Assembly (NCBI RefSeq): GCF_000346465.2 | Contig: NC_034012.1 | Location: 7,587,689-7,651,688 of the forward strand | Direction: 5' to 3' | From: Prunus persica | Lineage: Eukaryota; Streptophyta; Magnoliopsida; Rosales; Rosaceae | DNA length: 64,000 bases | Shown here: one piece after another, positions 45,125 to 56,764 of the stretch | Position numbering within the stretch: position 1 is the stretch's first letter | Layout: each line of letters starts with the position of its first letter | Notes under the pieces: model-generated | What the model was told of the DNA's origin: nothing | Databases searched by the model: none | Seen by the model: the letters and a program-made list of their open reading frames with translations, nothing else | Made by a program: the position numbers and the translations under genes

Positions 45125-46290
45125 TTACACCTGATAAAGCATTCCCACTTCAAGCAGTGAGGTATGTGGAACTCCAAGTGCAATTGCTGGACGCCTGCAA
45201 TTCCGTCTCAGAAAACCATAGACAATGTTAATGGCAAACTTCTTCAGGAATGGTGATACCCCACTTGCCACAATATAAGGATTGCCCATCATGTAGGCCA
45301 CGCCACCAGCTTCCCGTGCCTCCATGAGTTTCTTCATCTCCTGACAGGATCCCAAACTGTGAAACCCTGTGTTACTCCACTGCTCACCACTGCCCCCACT
45401 AACCTCCTTCCTCCGCTGCTCAGCAATGTCACGACAAACCTCGTTTCCCACTGCAGCAGATATCTGGTTTGGTGACTGCCCTCTAACTGTCATGTCTTCA
45501 ATAGTACTCTCCTGTTTCAAAAACTCTGCCACCTTTTCAATCAGTTGGGTTTCAAAGTTGTAGCAATCTCTCACTTCCTTGTATCCATACCTGATTCATA
45601 ACAGCATTAAAGAATTTCAAGAACTATTCTTGATTCAGAATATTTAAGAATCAAAATTCAGTTTCATGCAAAACATGATGAAGTTCAGCTTCATACCACA
45701 AAAACTTTATGGAAAGTACCTTACAATACACCGGAAAATAGACAATTCTGGTGGGCCAATTCGGTTTACATGAAAACGCTCAACAACTGGAACTTTTGGA
45801 ACCATCAAAGACTTAAGGGTCACAAAGATGAGAGTATGATGAAATGCAGGGAAGTTTGTGACAAAATGTGCAAACATTGGAGGTAGACCAAAGGCAACAT
45901 TAGAGTAAAGTAGGCAGATTCCAGGGACCCTTGCTATACCTAGGCTTGGCCCAAGGCTTATAAGCCTATCCAATGATACCTTGTTTTCCAGCTCAAATGC
46001 ATCTTTCTTCATGGTCCCGTAATTCCAGATAGACATCAAAGACACGATTACAAGAGCAAATAGAAGGGGAAGCCAGCCTCCATGATGTACTTTACCAAGA
46101 CAGGCAGAAATATAGAGTAGTTCTAGAGATCCAAAGACTACGAAAAACAAGACTGCCAGAAGAACATTTTTCTTCCAAACCGTGCTAATAATTAAGAACA
46201 TCAAGCAGGTTGTGATGAACATCACTGTCACTCCAGCAAGCCCTGAACATGCAACATGGCGTAAAAATGCTTATTTCAGAAACGCAAAAC

Positions 46291-46337
<47 letters not shown>

Positions 46338-49300
46338 AACCATATGCGTTGCCTATCATACGAGTGTCTCTGAATCCAATAACGACAGCAAGACATGAAA
46401 TCATCAACATCCAATTCACCTCAGGTATGTATATCTGCCCATGTATCTGATTTGATGTATGTTTGATCTTCACACGTGGGAAGCACCTCAGTGCCCTGCA
46501 CTGACTGACTATTGAGAAGGTAGCTGAAATTATTGCTTGACTTCCCACCACAGAAGCAAGAGTTGCGATAATAAGTACTGGCCAAAACATAACCTCTGAA
46601 AAGCAAAAAGAGATCAGATCAAATCCAAAACTGGTACAAGAATGCACACAGATTGACACTTCTAAAGATTCAGAAGCTACAATAAAGGTTTACTACACAG
46701 TAAAAAAGCTAATGATATAATGGATATTAAAAATAATCGCCCAATACTTTGAAGCCTGCTATACCCAAGAATAACGACATGCCTTAAATTGGAAGTGGAA
46801 GCTAAACTTGTCGAAATCATTGCTTTGGAGAATTGAAATTTAGTTCCCTAATAAGAAGAATGGTTTCTCATTAAAACAACTAGTTGGTGCATTACACCGG
46901 AAAGATATATTAATCCAGCTTTACCAGGGATGGCCTTGTAAAAACTGCTACTAATATCCATTTTGTTCTTGGAGAGATAAGCAGCTTCTCCCATGTATGC
47001 CAGGACTAAGCAAGGATAAACAAGGCCTGTAAATGCAATCTGCCAGAAAAAAGAAAAAAAAAAGTCATAAATGAATGGCTAGAACGAAGAAAAACAGCTA
47101 TACATGTGGTGGTACCGCTAGAAACAAGCAAGAGAAAATTGTCCATCAACCAAAAATCCTTAAAAGACAACTAAACAACTATTAAGCAGTTTTATGCTTC
47201 AAGGAGTCAAATTAAGATATGAGAATAAGTCACCCTGATAGAGAGTTTGGAAAAATGCCCAAGATCAGCAAACATTGCTTCTGTACCTGTCATAGACAAA
47301 TATTATTTTAGCCTTAGAAATAAATATAGTAGGGCGACAGAGAACCTTTTTCCTATCAACCAACCTGTGAGACAAAGAACAACGCCTCCAAGGGAACTCC
47401 ACCCAATTCTTCCAGTTTTTCTAAAGAAGTTATAAATATAGTAGGGTGACAGAGCACCTATAACACGAGGGTTCCAGCAGAAGATATTGTACATGCCTAC
47501 CCCAGAAATGCATAGCAACCATATTAACATGATTGGAGCAAAAAGAAACCCAACTTTGTGTGTCCCATAATGCTGAAGAGCAAAAAGCCCGACCAAGATG
47601 ATGCAAGCTATGAACACAGTATAATCTGCCATGTATGAACGTAAAATGCAATTAGAAAAGGTAGTTCTCCATAAAAATTGAGTGAAAATTATATTGCATG
47701 ATATCAGAGCTTTTATTTATCTATTTGTGATTCACACAAAGAACATTTTATTTATCTATTTGTGATTCACTTACTCTCATGTAAATCCGGAGCTTTAATT
47801 CTGATTCCATAAACTGCAGAAAGAACTGCCAGCATATATAACAAAACCTCATTAGGTCAACATCAGTGACTGCAGAGAGAAACCATGAACTGGAAGATAC
47901 TCCCATGTTCAATTGAAGAAAGGGTCAATCAGAAAGGCCAGAGAGATAATTTTAGAAATCATACCAGACATTGTTGGAGTAAGGATACCATCACCAATTA
48001 TCATGCCAGTTCCTAGGAAAACTACAAGTAGCAATACTATTCGAGAACTCTTATGCTTCTCAAAGAATTCTTTTATGAGTAAGCTCATTCTTGTATCCTT
48101 GGTAGGTATTTCAGAACAGTAAGAAGATATACGTTCATGTGCAGGATGAACTGTGTTCAACAGGCCCATTCTTGAGTGCCGGCATAGTGATGAATACAAA
48201 GCAAAAGTTCCACCTGTAAAACTAAAAGTGAATCTCAAACGTCCAACATGAACCAATTATAATCTCAAACCCAGATATGCTATAAGTTAACTGAGGTTAC
48301 TGTAAGTACCTTCACCATTGTCATCTGCTCCTAACACAAATATAATGTACTTGCAAAGGGGGATAAGAGTCAAAGTCCAGAAAACGATAGAAAGTACTCC
48401 AAGAATCTCATGATCGTCCTCATAAAGATGCAGATCACCTGAGAAAGTGCTTTTGTAGACATATATGGGGGATATGCTTAGATCCCCATAAACAATACCA
48501 AGGCTCTGATAAGCAAGGCATAGAGTTGTCTTGTACAGATTCTGCAAATAAAACAAGTAAGATAAGTGTTACTATGTTTGCAAATTTTAAAGTGAACTGA
48601 ATTCCATTTACTAATATAACCAAGCAGAGGAAAAACCAATAAGAAAAGAAATGCAGAACAGAATTAAGACAAAATGTGTTCTCTATAATGAGTTAATCCA
48701 GTCCACAACCATATTAAACTCTCTAGACCGACAATTGTGGATGTTGAAATCAACTCCAGGTATCCTGGAGTTCGGACACGGTGAGTTCTTCTCACATCCT
48801 TTGTCTTCAATGCAACCAAATGAATTGATGATGCTCAAACAGAAGGATCACTTAGTTAGAAGTGAAGAAGTACTAAACTAACAAGGCAAATAAAGGTAGA
48901 TTGAATTCGTGAATTTAAGGATGAAAGCCTCTAAAAATTATGGTTTATGCAGCACCAGTGAAAGAAAACTAAGAAGCCATGAAGGTGATTGACATGGGAA
49001 AACTCAACTTAGTTTTCTTGAATAGATAAAATATAATTTTACAAAACAATACATATAATCACGACAAAAATTATTTAGCAACTGTCCCGAATCAGCTCAC
49101 ATACCCAAACAAATGGAAAAACATAAACTTTATATCACAGCCAAAAGTAACATGGAAAACGAGGAATTTCCGTGATTGTACGAACACAAATAACAAGTCA
49201 GACTCTTACAGGAATACAAAAATGACAATGAGATATAGTCTTAGTAAGTCGATAAGATCGACAGTCATAGACCAAAAGATAGTGATAAAATTAAAAAGAA

Positions 49301-49599
49301 AATGCATCTGTCGTTTGGTTGCTAAGAACATTCCGGAAGAAAACACATGATAAAGATTGAAAGTGTTTGAAATCAAAAACAACAAAACCCATTTTCAAAA
49401 ACAAAAAATGGTAACACAAGACTCAAAAATTTCACTCTTTCCTTTCCCATGTTGCTTACTTTACTTTCCCTGGAAACAAACACAAAAAGAAAGAAAAACA
49501 ATGGGCATAGGAACATAACGAAACAGAGAAAGTAGTAACACTCACCGGTCGAAAACCCCGTAAAACAGAAGCCGACTCTGTGTCCATTTGCCTTGCCAT
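45125..49599 (-). CDS. HAK/KUP/KT-family potassium transporter
   Basis: Ten exons in transcription order: 49546-49599, 48310-48541, 47965-48213, 47775-47825, 47365-47625, 47234-47286, 46925-47039, 46341-46595, 45720-46242, 45125-45590. Phases agree and the product is 752 aa. The ATG at 49599 is preceded directly by an in-frame TGA, which fixes the start. Family signatures are present: [16 protein letters not shown] near the N-terminus, [69 protein letters not shown] and the cytosolic tail ending [14 protein letters not shown]. The usual ten to fourteen membrane spans fit the profile. These proteins carry out proton-coupled or facilitated K+ uptake at the plasma or vacuolar membrane. It looks closest to KUP1/KUP2-like (cluster II) members, but I did not test this. 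Intron 1 (1004 bp) separates a short 18-codon first exon from the rest, and intron 8 contains a GA microsatellite. Confidence 0.95.
46295..46333. repeat. (GA)n microsatellite in intron 8 of the potassium transporter
   Basis: About 19 GA units; on the transcript strand it is a CT run close to the 5' splice site at 46340. Confidence 0.9.
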
Positions 49600-50057
49600 T
49601 CAGGCCCCAATGCTCTCAGTCAATGTTAAGTTCAACACAGTGGTCTGGTACCACTAAATCTGTGTATATTGAAATGGGTTTTGTAACTTGTGAAGAAGAA
49701 GAGCACCCAAATGGAAAATAGTGGAAGATAGAAGCAGAACTTAAAGATCCGAACTTGGGTTTCAAAGTTTCTAGTGAAATTGTGCTCAATGAAGCCACTT
49801 ACGGCAATAAACAGAAAGAGGGAGGGAGGGAAGAAGAGAAGGCAGTTATAAAGAATCGAACTTTCAAGGGATACGTGCGCAAGTTACAAGTTACGTGTCA
49901 AGAAAAGTCATGCTGCCTTTTCTTTCCTCTTTTTTTTGTTTTTTTTGTTTGGTCGTTGTTGAATGTTTGCTGAAGATGGTCAATTTCTTAATGTTAAAGA
50001 ATGCTTGATTAATCAACTTAAGAAGTAGATTTTTTTAAAAGTACAAGTGATAATGAC

Positions 50058-50250
50058 TCTAAACTATAGGGGAGGGGATTTCTCTCACACACACATAATT
50101 GATGACATGGGGGTTTAACATGAGATTTCTGGTATGTAAGTTGAGGCTTTTTTCCGTTCTAAACTACAAGAGAGAGGGTTTTTTCACACACACATAATTG
50201 ATGACATGGGGGTTCAACCTGAGACCTCTGATATGTAAGTCAAGGTCCTT
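50058..50250 (+). repeat. 100-bp tandem duplication
   Basis: Two copies start at about 50058 and 50158, each with TCTAAACTA, then CACACACATAATTGATGACAT, GGGGGTT and TATGTAAGT. Roughly 80 percent identical by eye. Confidence 0.7.
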
Positions 50251-50282
50251 TTCTACTCAACTAGACTTCATCTGTGGAAAAT

Positions 50283-50395
50283 GACTTTGATTTGCAGACC
50301 AGAAGTCTCAGGTTCGAACTCTCATAACATAAGTTGTGTGTGTGAGAAACTTTAAATTAGACTATTATTTATATTTAAATAATAATAAAAAGTAG
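50283..50395 (+). mobile_element. SINE-like copy
   Basis: Carries GACTTTGATTTGCAG, then CAGGTTCGAACTCTC (box B-like), then TTGTGTGTGTGAGAAACTTT and TTAGACTATT, then an A-rich end; same order as the copies near 15.0, 21.4 and 56.3 kb. Confidence 0.5.
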
Positions 50396-50604
50396 ATATT
50401 TAATTCTATTAAAGAGAAATGAACAAGATTCAAGAATTACAACATAACTTAATATCTTGTTTTTTTAAACCTAAGATACTCTTGTACGGCGTCCAAAACA
50501 AAAGATACTCTTGTACGGCAATGTTAGAGGTCAATCATAGTTAGTCATGGAAATACGTGTGAATTTGAAGATTTAATTGACAATTGATTAGTCATATGCA
50601 ATTT

Positions 50605-50831
50605 TTTTTTTTTTTTTTGTCTGAACCATGAGGTGGTCTTGGATGGGCCCCAACTATGAGTGTCACTTTTAAGCCTTAATCATAACCCAGATTAATCCCC
50701 CTCACATCGGGTCGACCCGTCAAGAGTAAAGCACTGGCTAAAGTGGTGATTCCATACGAGAGCAGGGGTCGAACCTTTGACCTTCTCTTAAGGAATGAGA
50801 GTGCCGAACCACTCACACCAACCACCTTGGT
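50605..50831 (-). mobile_element. Intact tRNA-derived SINE with 17-bp target duplication
   Basis: On the minus strand the element starts near 50831 and ends in a poly(A) tail (plus-strand T run 50605-50618). It has a Pol III promoter: box A TGGTGTGAGTGG (50809-50820) and box B GGTTCGACCCC (50765-50775). The direct repeat TTAGTCATATGCAATTT flanks it at 50588-50604 and 50832-50848 with no mismatch. Perfect 17-bp flanks and a clean tail suggest a fairly recent insertion. Body length is about 213 bp plus tail. Confidence 0.9.
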
Positions 50832-53499
50832 TTAGTCATATGCAATTTCAATATTGATAAAAGGTGATAATTTAGAAATAAAAGTATTTACCCTGCATCT
50901 GAATTTCGTGCTCCTAATATGAAACCGGTTCAGAATAAAATCAACGTCATTTTTCCCAATGGCATTCTTATTTTGTGTGCGTGTTTACTTCAAGAAATCA
51001 GAAGTCAACATTAGTAATCTCTTCAAAATGAGTGAGAACAAAAGCAATAGCATGACATATTGAGTTGAAAATATTAATTAACCAGTCACATCTAACTGAG
51101 AATATCTAAATTGGGAGCTGGTATCCTGACAGACGGCAACTAAATTTTCTGCATAGGAATAATCTGGTACTGTCAAGGCAAAACAAAAAAAGCCTCCACC
51201 AGATTTTTTCTACACTGCAGAAAACAAGAGCAGAAAACCAAAAATAAATATCAGAGGAAGAGCTTGAGAACTCCAAAGCCAGTGAACTATGTACGGAAGA
51301 CATGCGTTGCCTGTCTTTCTCATTTTTCTGCCACTTTTTTTGTGTGGATATTCTTACGCAAGAAATTCTGCAGCATAGCATGTGGGCAGTGTAATGGATG
51401 GGCTAACAAATCATCTTAAGTAAACAATTGGGACCAAAGTTTGTTTCCTTCTTTTTGTTAAAAACAATGGCAAAATGAGATACACAAAAAGCTTTGCATG
51501 TCACATGTGATTTGCATATATTCATGCATGGTCTCATTGGGCTTGCATATATTCATGCATATATTTCAGTCAACACAACAAAACTCAAATCCACTGGTCC
51601 AGCCTGTTGGCCACATTTGGCTGCCAACCAATAAGAGTAGGCAATATAAAAAAGAACCCAGAAAAAAAAATTAGACTCTGTTTCATTTTGGTTGGTGTGT
51701 ACAATTATGCATGCAATTTCATCAGTTTCTGGTTGGCATTCTCTGTGATATTGGAAAACTATGCCCAATTGATTGTTTTGGACCTCATATTGCTTATATT
51801 GACTTAAAGAATATAGACAAAGAATTGGGCATGCATGCTTTGATTTTATTTCCATAGAAATATGACCTCTTTCTTATGTATGAGTTCATGACTTGATGCA
51901 ATTTTCACCCAATTATTGAAGTTGGATTGATTTTACATCTTTGACATCTTTGACATCTTTGACACTTAGGATCTCAATAGGGTTGCCGACTTGGAAGAAA
52001 AGGTAACACAGAGTTCGCATAATCAAGTGGAAAAAAAAAAAAAAAAAACCCCCAAGTTAATCATATTTTATTAATAGCGTACTCGTTGAGTTGTTGGACA
52101 ATCAAGAAAAGGACTGACAACTTTTGTGGGTTTATAGGAGCATTTCACAAACTTGTCATTACTACCATTTTGGTGCCTTTTTTTGCCAAGCATTTTGATG
52201 TTGACCCAAAAAAGTTGTACATATCCAAGCATTTTGAATCTAACTTAACTGGAATTTTTTTGGGGTTATATTTGGAGGAAAGAAACCTAGAGTTTTGATC
52301 GTGGGTGCCAAGCAAGGGAAAAGGAGGAGGGACACAACCACCGTGATAACCCCACTCGACAACTAATTGGATTTGAAACTTGGGAGTTCAAGTGAATCAT
52401 AAGTCTCTGTACAAAACAGAGAAAAAATTAATATGAGTTTTGGACAGATGGAAAAGATACTTCATTATTTATGAGATTTGATGCCCATGATTCCAGGTCT
52501 TCTGATTTGGTGCACATAATTGCAGGTCTTCTGATTTGGCATATTGCAACCTTCAGACTGCATTTAATCTTAATGTGATAAGAAGTAGATATTTGACTCA
52601 TCTTCTTTTGATCATGAGTGTTTATGGGATAATAAGTCTAAATAGGGAAAGGGTGATCCTGCAGTTGCCAATTCAGTTTGATCTCTGAGTGCAAAAGGCT
52701 TTATCAGTGTGAATTGGAAGTGCATCAAGCAAGGCTGTTGATGGACTTGATACCAAGAAATTGGGCCAACCTTTAGGCATCACAAGTTTACTGTCCCTGC
52801 ATAAACTCAAGTTGTGATGACCAATCTCTAACAACTATTTTAGGATTTGCAATTTCTTAGCAAGCAAACAAAAACATTTTTTTTAATTCTTCATACAAGC
52901 GATAATAAGGAGGGGGAATCCGAACACATGAATTTGAGTGTAAGAATAACTGCTCTTAACCACTTGAGTAACTGCTTCGCGTTACATAAAGTTTAATATC
53001 TCCCTACTCCAGAAATTTACTTAATAAAAACTGGGCTGGGCTAAATCCCCCTACTGCATACATTTACTGAAGAAAAACCGGGCTGCGCTTGCTAGGCCCA
53101 AGTTAGTATACGTGCATAGAAATGGATGGCTGAGATACACTGCGAGTCTGTGAGATGCATCTCAACCATATAATAACATCTACATTATGACCAATCTCCA
53201 GCAACTATTGTTAGCAGGAAAACGAAAATTGACTCAAATCTATTGCAGTAAAAAACTTGAAGTTCTATAAAATTGTGCTTTACTAATTTTGTTTCCATAG
53301 AAAGAGAATGAGTAAATCTGTGTAGAAATGCAACCATGGCATGCAATTCATGCATCATATACATGATGAGTCAATGACAGCAAAGAGGTCTGATCTGAGA
53401 GATGATCTTCACTTCAAACCAACCCTAATGAGACAAACATTACAATGTAAACAGGCCACTGGTCAGTGCTCTAATTAATAACTTGTCAACCGTTTAAAT

Positions 53500-53940
53500 G
53501 CAGATGACAAACTAATCCCAGCAGAATGTCACAGTGCTGAGGTACCAACATCCTGCATCAAGTGCCTTAAATCCAATCGGCGCGCTGACAAGGCTGACAA
53601 AGTCGGAACTGCAACTATTCTCATAAGTTGTCTAAGCAACCATGCCAACGCTTTGGCAACCAACATGTCAGGCACCGCGTCTGGCACCAAAGATCAAGTT
53701 GTGACGGGTGTTTTTCAAAGGGTGTAGCAATGGGGTATTCTTTTGCAAACAAAGTGCTTTCTTCTGCATCAGTCATGTAGAAGAATGGGAAGTATGATGA
53801 TGCTGAAAAGTCTCTCACACTAGCCCTCAACTATAACACGCGTTGTCTTTCGAAGATTGACATTTACAAAAGTCGAATTCCAAGCAGCATGTCGTTTGAA
53901 ATGAATGAAGAACTAACCGAGGCTGCAAGGATCGAAGACT
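53500..53940 (+). other. Possible decayed coding fragment beside the palindrome array
   Basis: Less AT-rich than its surroundings. One frame reads KNGKYDDAEKSLTLALNY and continues to a stop at 53938-53940, directly before the array begins, but it is preceded by an in-frame stop at about 53780. The YDDAEKSL pattern faintly recalls helical-repeat proteins (TPR or PPR). It may be a pseudogene or transposon-captured fragment; I cannot identify it. Confidence 0.3.
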
Positions 53941-53959
53941 GACTTCAAATACATAAAGA

Positions 53960-54465
53960 AAGAAATATAAATATATTTGAAGCGTATAGCCGAACGGCTA
54001 TACTCGTTAAATACGCTTTAAATATATTAAAATATTTGGAAAGGGTTTGAATATTTAAATAGTATAGCCGCACAGCTATACTCTTTCAATATATTCGAAC
54101 TTTTTAACGGTATAGCCTTTATGCACATTAAAATATTGAATAGTCTAGCCGCACGGCTATACTCGTTAAATATATTCGAATATTGTAATAGTATAGCCGT
54201 ACGCCTATAAGCTTTAAATATATTAAAATATTTGGACAGTATAGCCGACAGGCTATACTCTTTAAACATATTAAAATCGTATAGCCACTAGGCGATACTC
54301 GTTAAATATATTCAAATATTTTAATATTATAGCCGCGCGGCTATACGCTTTAAATATATTAAAATATTTGGAAAGTCCAGCGGAACGGCTATTCGCTTTA
54401 AACAAATTCGAATCTTTAAGTAGTATAGCCGCGCGGCTATACTCATTAAACTTATTAAAATTCAC
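53960..54465. repeat. 48-bp-period tandem array of 20-bp palindromes
   Basis: Ten units each contain a palindrome close to GTATAGCCGCGCGGCTATAC. Starts: 53984, 54062, 54110 (half unit), 54143, 54191, 54239, 54279, 54327, 54375, 54423. Six of nine steps are 48 or 96/2-type regular (48 bp); others are 78, 33 and 40 bp. The spacer is AT-only apart from a CG or GC near its start (CTCGTTAAATATATTCGAAT type). The palindrome arms are kept while the two central bases vary (AA, CA, GC, TA). The same palindrome occurs in an irregular cluster at 22.73-22.92 kb and as decayed copies at 55.75-55.86 kb. Such arrays may be binding sites for a transposase or another dimeric protein, or a small satellite; the function is unknown. 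Confidence 0.9.
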
Positions 54466-54483
54466 GTCTGTCATTTTCTTTTT

Positions 54484-55245
54484 TTAAATATAAAATTTGT
54501 TCATTAGGTCAATAAATAGTTTTTGTAATTAAATAATACCTTAGCATTTTTTAATTACTTTCATTATTAATTATGTTTTAATTATTATTTATTTAGTGAA
54601 TAATTATTATTAAATATTTTAATTAAATTCATAAATTATATATTAGTATTAGTATTAAATGTTTTAATTGCAAATATTAAACTAAACAAACTAATTTTGT
54701 ATATAAAAATTCAAAAACGAAGTCCAGAAAATAAATTAAAATAATTTATTACTATTTATTAATTAATTTATGAAATTAGTAAAATAATTGTTTACTAAAT
54801 AGATAATAATTAAAAGATAATTGGCACTTAAAGTAATTTTAAAAGGCTAAGATATTAATTAAATACATATATTAAACTAAAGAAACTAATTATATATTTT
54901 TTTAAAAGAAGAAACAAAAACCCTTTCCCAACAAACTTTCGTCAACACAAACTTATACCGGCAACAATTTGCAGGATGAGACATCTCTCCACAAAAGTTT
55001 TCCAGCAGATACCGTGCTCGGACGAAATGGAGTCGGCATAGACGTTTCTCAGTAAACATCTTCGAGAGAAGTCCAATCTGGAAAATTGTCTCAGGCATAA
55101 ATATGTGCCGACGAACTTTCGTCTGGAGATATTTATTCTTTTAAATAAATATAAAATTAGTTTCTTTAGGTCAATAATTAATTATTTATTATCTTTTATG
55201 TAATTAAATAATATTTAGCGTTATTTAATTACATTTATTAGTTAC
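54484..55245. repeat. AT-rich direct and inverted repeats around a GC-richer insert
   Basis: Segment B (54484-54590) and B' (55139-55245) are direct repeats of about 100 bp (TAAATATAAAATT, AGGTCAATAA, GTAATTAAATAAT, TTTAATTAC). Two further stretches (about 54677-54714 and 54866-54905) are inverted copies of their first part (AAAGAAACTAATT against AATTAGTTTCTTT). The last of these and B' bracket a distinct insert at 54906-55136 that carries AAACTTTCGTC and GAACTTTCGTC near its two ends. This looks like nested or rearranged non-autonomous transposons. No reading frame of note. Confidence 0.5.
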
Positions 55246-55714
55246 TTAAAGTGGTGTTCGTTCTGATAAGGCGAAGGAGATCGGCCTTGAGGGGTCTATC
55301 GGGGTTCATTAGTAGGTTTTGCTGGAATATTTGTGGGCTTGGCATCCGATTAATGTTTCGTTACCTAAAGTTTCTCCTCTTTAGGTTAAGTGGGCAAGCC
55401 TAGGGTGTAGTGTTTCTCTTGCTGAAATAGTTCAATATTGTTTTGGTAGAAGAAATTTTTGGACACCAATGACTCAATTAGGCAATCAACTAACTTGATT
55501 TACATTTAACCTTTACAGTGATGGAAAGGAACCACCATGTTTTTAAATTTTTTGTATTTTCGATTATTATGGGCAACTTTATATTGGAAGAATTGTTTAA
55601 CCTGCAGTTTATGAGTGTTTAAATCATTTAGTAAGATTTTATGATTGATAGGTTATGCGTCAACTCTTATAAAGAAGTCTAATGTACATGTTTTTCATAT
55701 TTTCTTTTATTAGA

Positions 55715-55865
55715 ACTTCAAATACATAAAGAAGGAAATATATATAAGAGTATCGTTGTGTGACTATACTCATTAAATATATTCAAATATTTTTAAAATA
55801 TGATTGTGTGGCTATACTTCTTAAATATACATAATATTTGAAGTATAGTGTCAAACGGCTTACAA
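55715..55865. repeat. Second, decayed copy of the palindrome array
   Basis: ACTTCAAATACATAAAGAA at 55715 repeats the left edge of the main array (53942), followed by degraded units GTATCGTTGTGTGACTATAC, GATTGTGTGGCTATAC and GTATAGTGTCAAACGGCTTA with AT-rich spacers of the same type. It is in the same orientation as the main array. Confidence 0.7.
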
Positions 55866-56289
55866 AATTTTATCAAAATGTCTTGATATTAGTGTGTGTA
55901 GTCTAATTGAAATATCATCGAATTCATTATATAAGGAATCATCTAAGCCACGTCTAAGGTGTAAACAACCGAAAAGACATATCAAGACAACACAAACAAC
56001 ATAATAATCCAACAAGATTCCAGATTGACATAGTGATTCAATATCCACACCATCAAACCTAAAAGCAGAAAACAATCAAACCCCACAAAGATTTATGTAG
56101 AAAAAAGAAAGATCATGGTATATCCTCATCAAAAAGATGAATGTATTTTTCTCAAATATGGACCAAAGAGGCATCAAACTTGAAAACTCAAATTAAAAAC
56201 TCCCAAAACAACAAAGCAATCAAAAACCACAAAGATTTAACAAAAACAAAATTCATGCTACACTTTAAAAAAGAAGCTTATTCGCAAAA

Positions 56290-56425
56290 GACTCACTAAT
56301 GTAGTGGTTTGGAGTAATTGCTCCTTCATGAAAGTTCCTAAATTCGAGTTCTAGCATTCTTACAGTGTGTGTGAGTTTAGTATACTATCGCCCCTTTCAA
56401 TAAAAAATGTCTTTAAAATTAAAAA
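56290..56425 (+). mobile_element. SINE-like copy
   Basis: Carries GTAGTGGTTTGGAGTAATT, then TTCGAGTTCTAGCA (diverged box B), GTGTGTGTGAGTTTAG, TATCGCCCC and an A-rich tail. A related fragment lies in intron 1 of the receptor kinase (about 27965-28050, GTAGTGGTTTAGAACAATTA then GATTCGAATCCTAGCA). Confidence 0.45.
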
Positions 56426-56764
56426 AATAAAATAAAACAAAAACTTATTCAAAATTCTGGTTTTTATCGACAGGGAATGGACTGAAGTTGGCTAAGTTTT
56501 TACGTTCGACGCCCCCATTACGCATAACAGACTGGTTGAGTTGTTGTCAAGCCCAGTCGTCAATCTGTCTGAAGTTGACACTGTTCAAAATTCCTAAATT
56601 AAAATTCTTACACGTTAAAAACGCTGTCGTTTTAGGTTAAGAGATGAGATACTTTCACTTTCTCTCTCCATTTTCGACCCTTTTTCCTACCAATTGTCGC
56701 CTGTAAAGCAGCCTCCTCCGCCAACCCCTATTTCGAACGTTTTCCTTGCAGCCGAAAACAGAGG

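Larger units (their letters stand above)
49600..56764. other. Repeat-rich intergenic region
   Basis: Begins with the promoter side of the potassium transporter, then holds a 100-bp tandem repeat (50.06-50.25 kb), SINE copies, a 9-bp microsatellite (TTTGACATC, three units, about 51937-51964), and the palindrome array and its associated AT-rich repeats (53.94-55.87 kb). From 50.9 to 53.5 kb I see no supportable gene. Between about 53.50 and 53.94 kb the composition is closer to coding DNA, but the frames are short and broken. Confidence 0.55.

Noticed and set aside
50765..50820. Possible tRNA gene (box A and box B present)
   Set aside because: The boxes belong to a SINE with poly(A) tail and target duplications; no cloverleaf could be drawn.
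54027..54474. Repeat protein encoded by the palindrome array
   Set aside because: The frame is an arithmetic consequence of the 48-bp period, is interrupted by a stop, and irregular steps break it.
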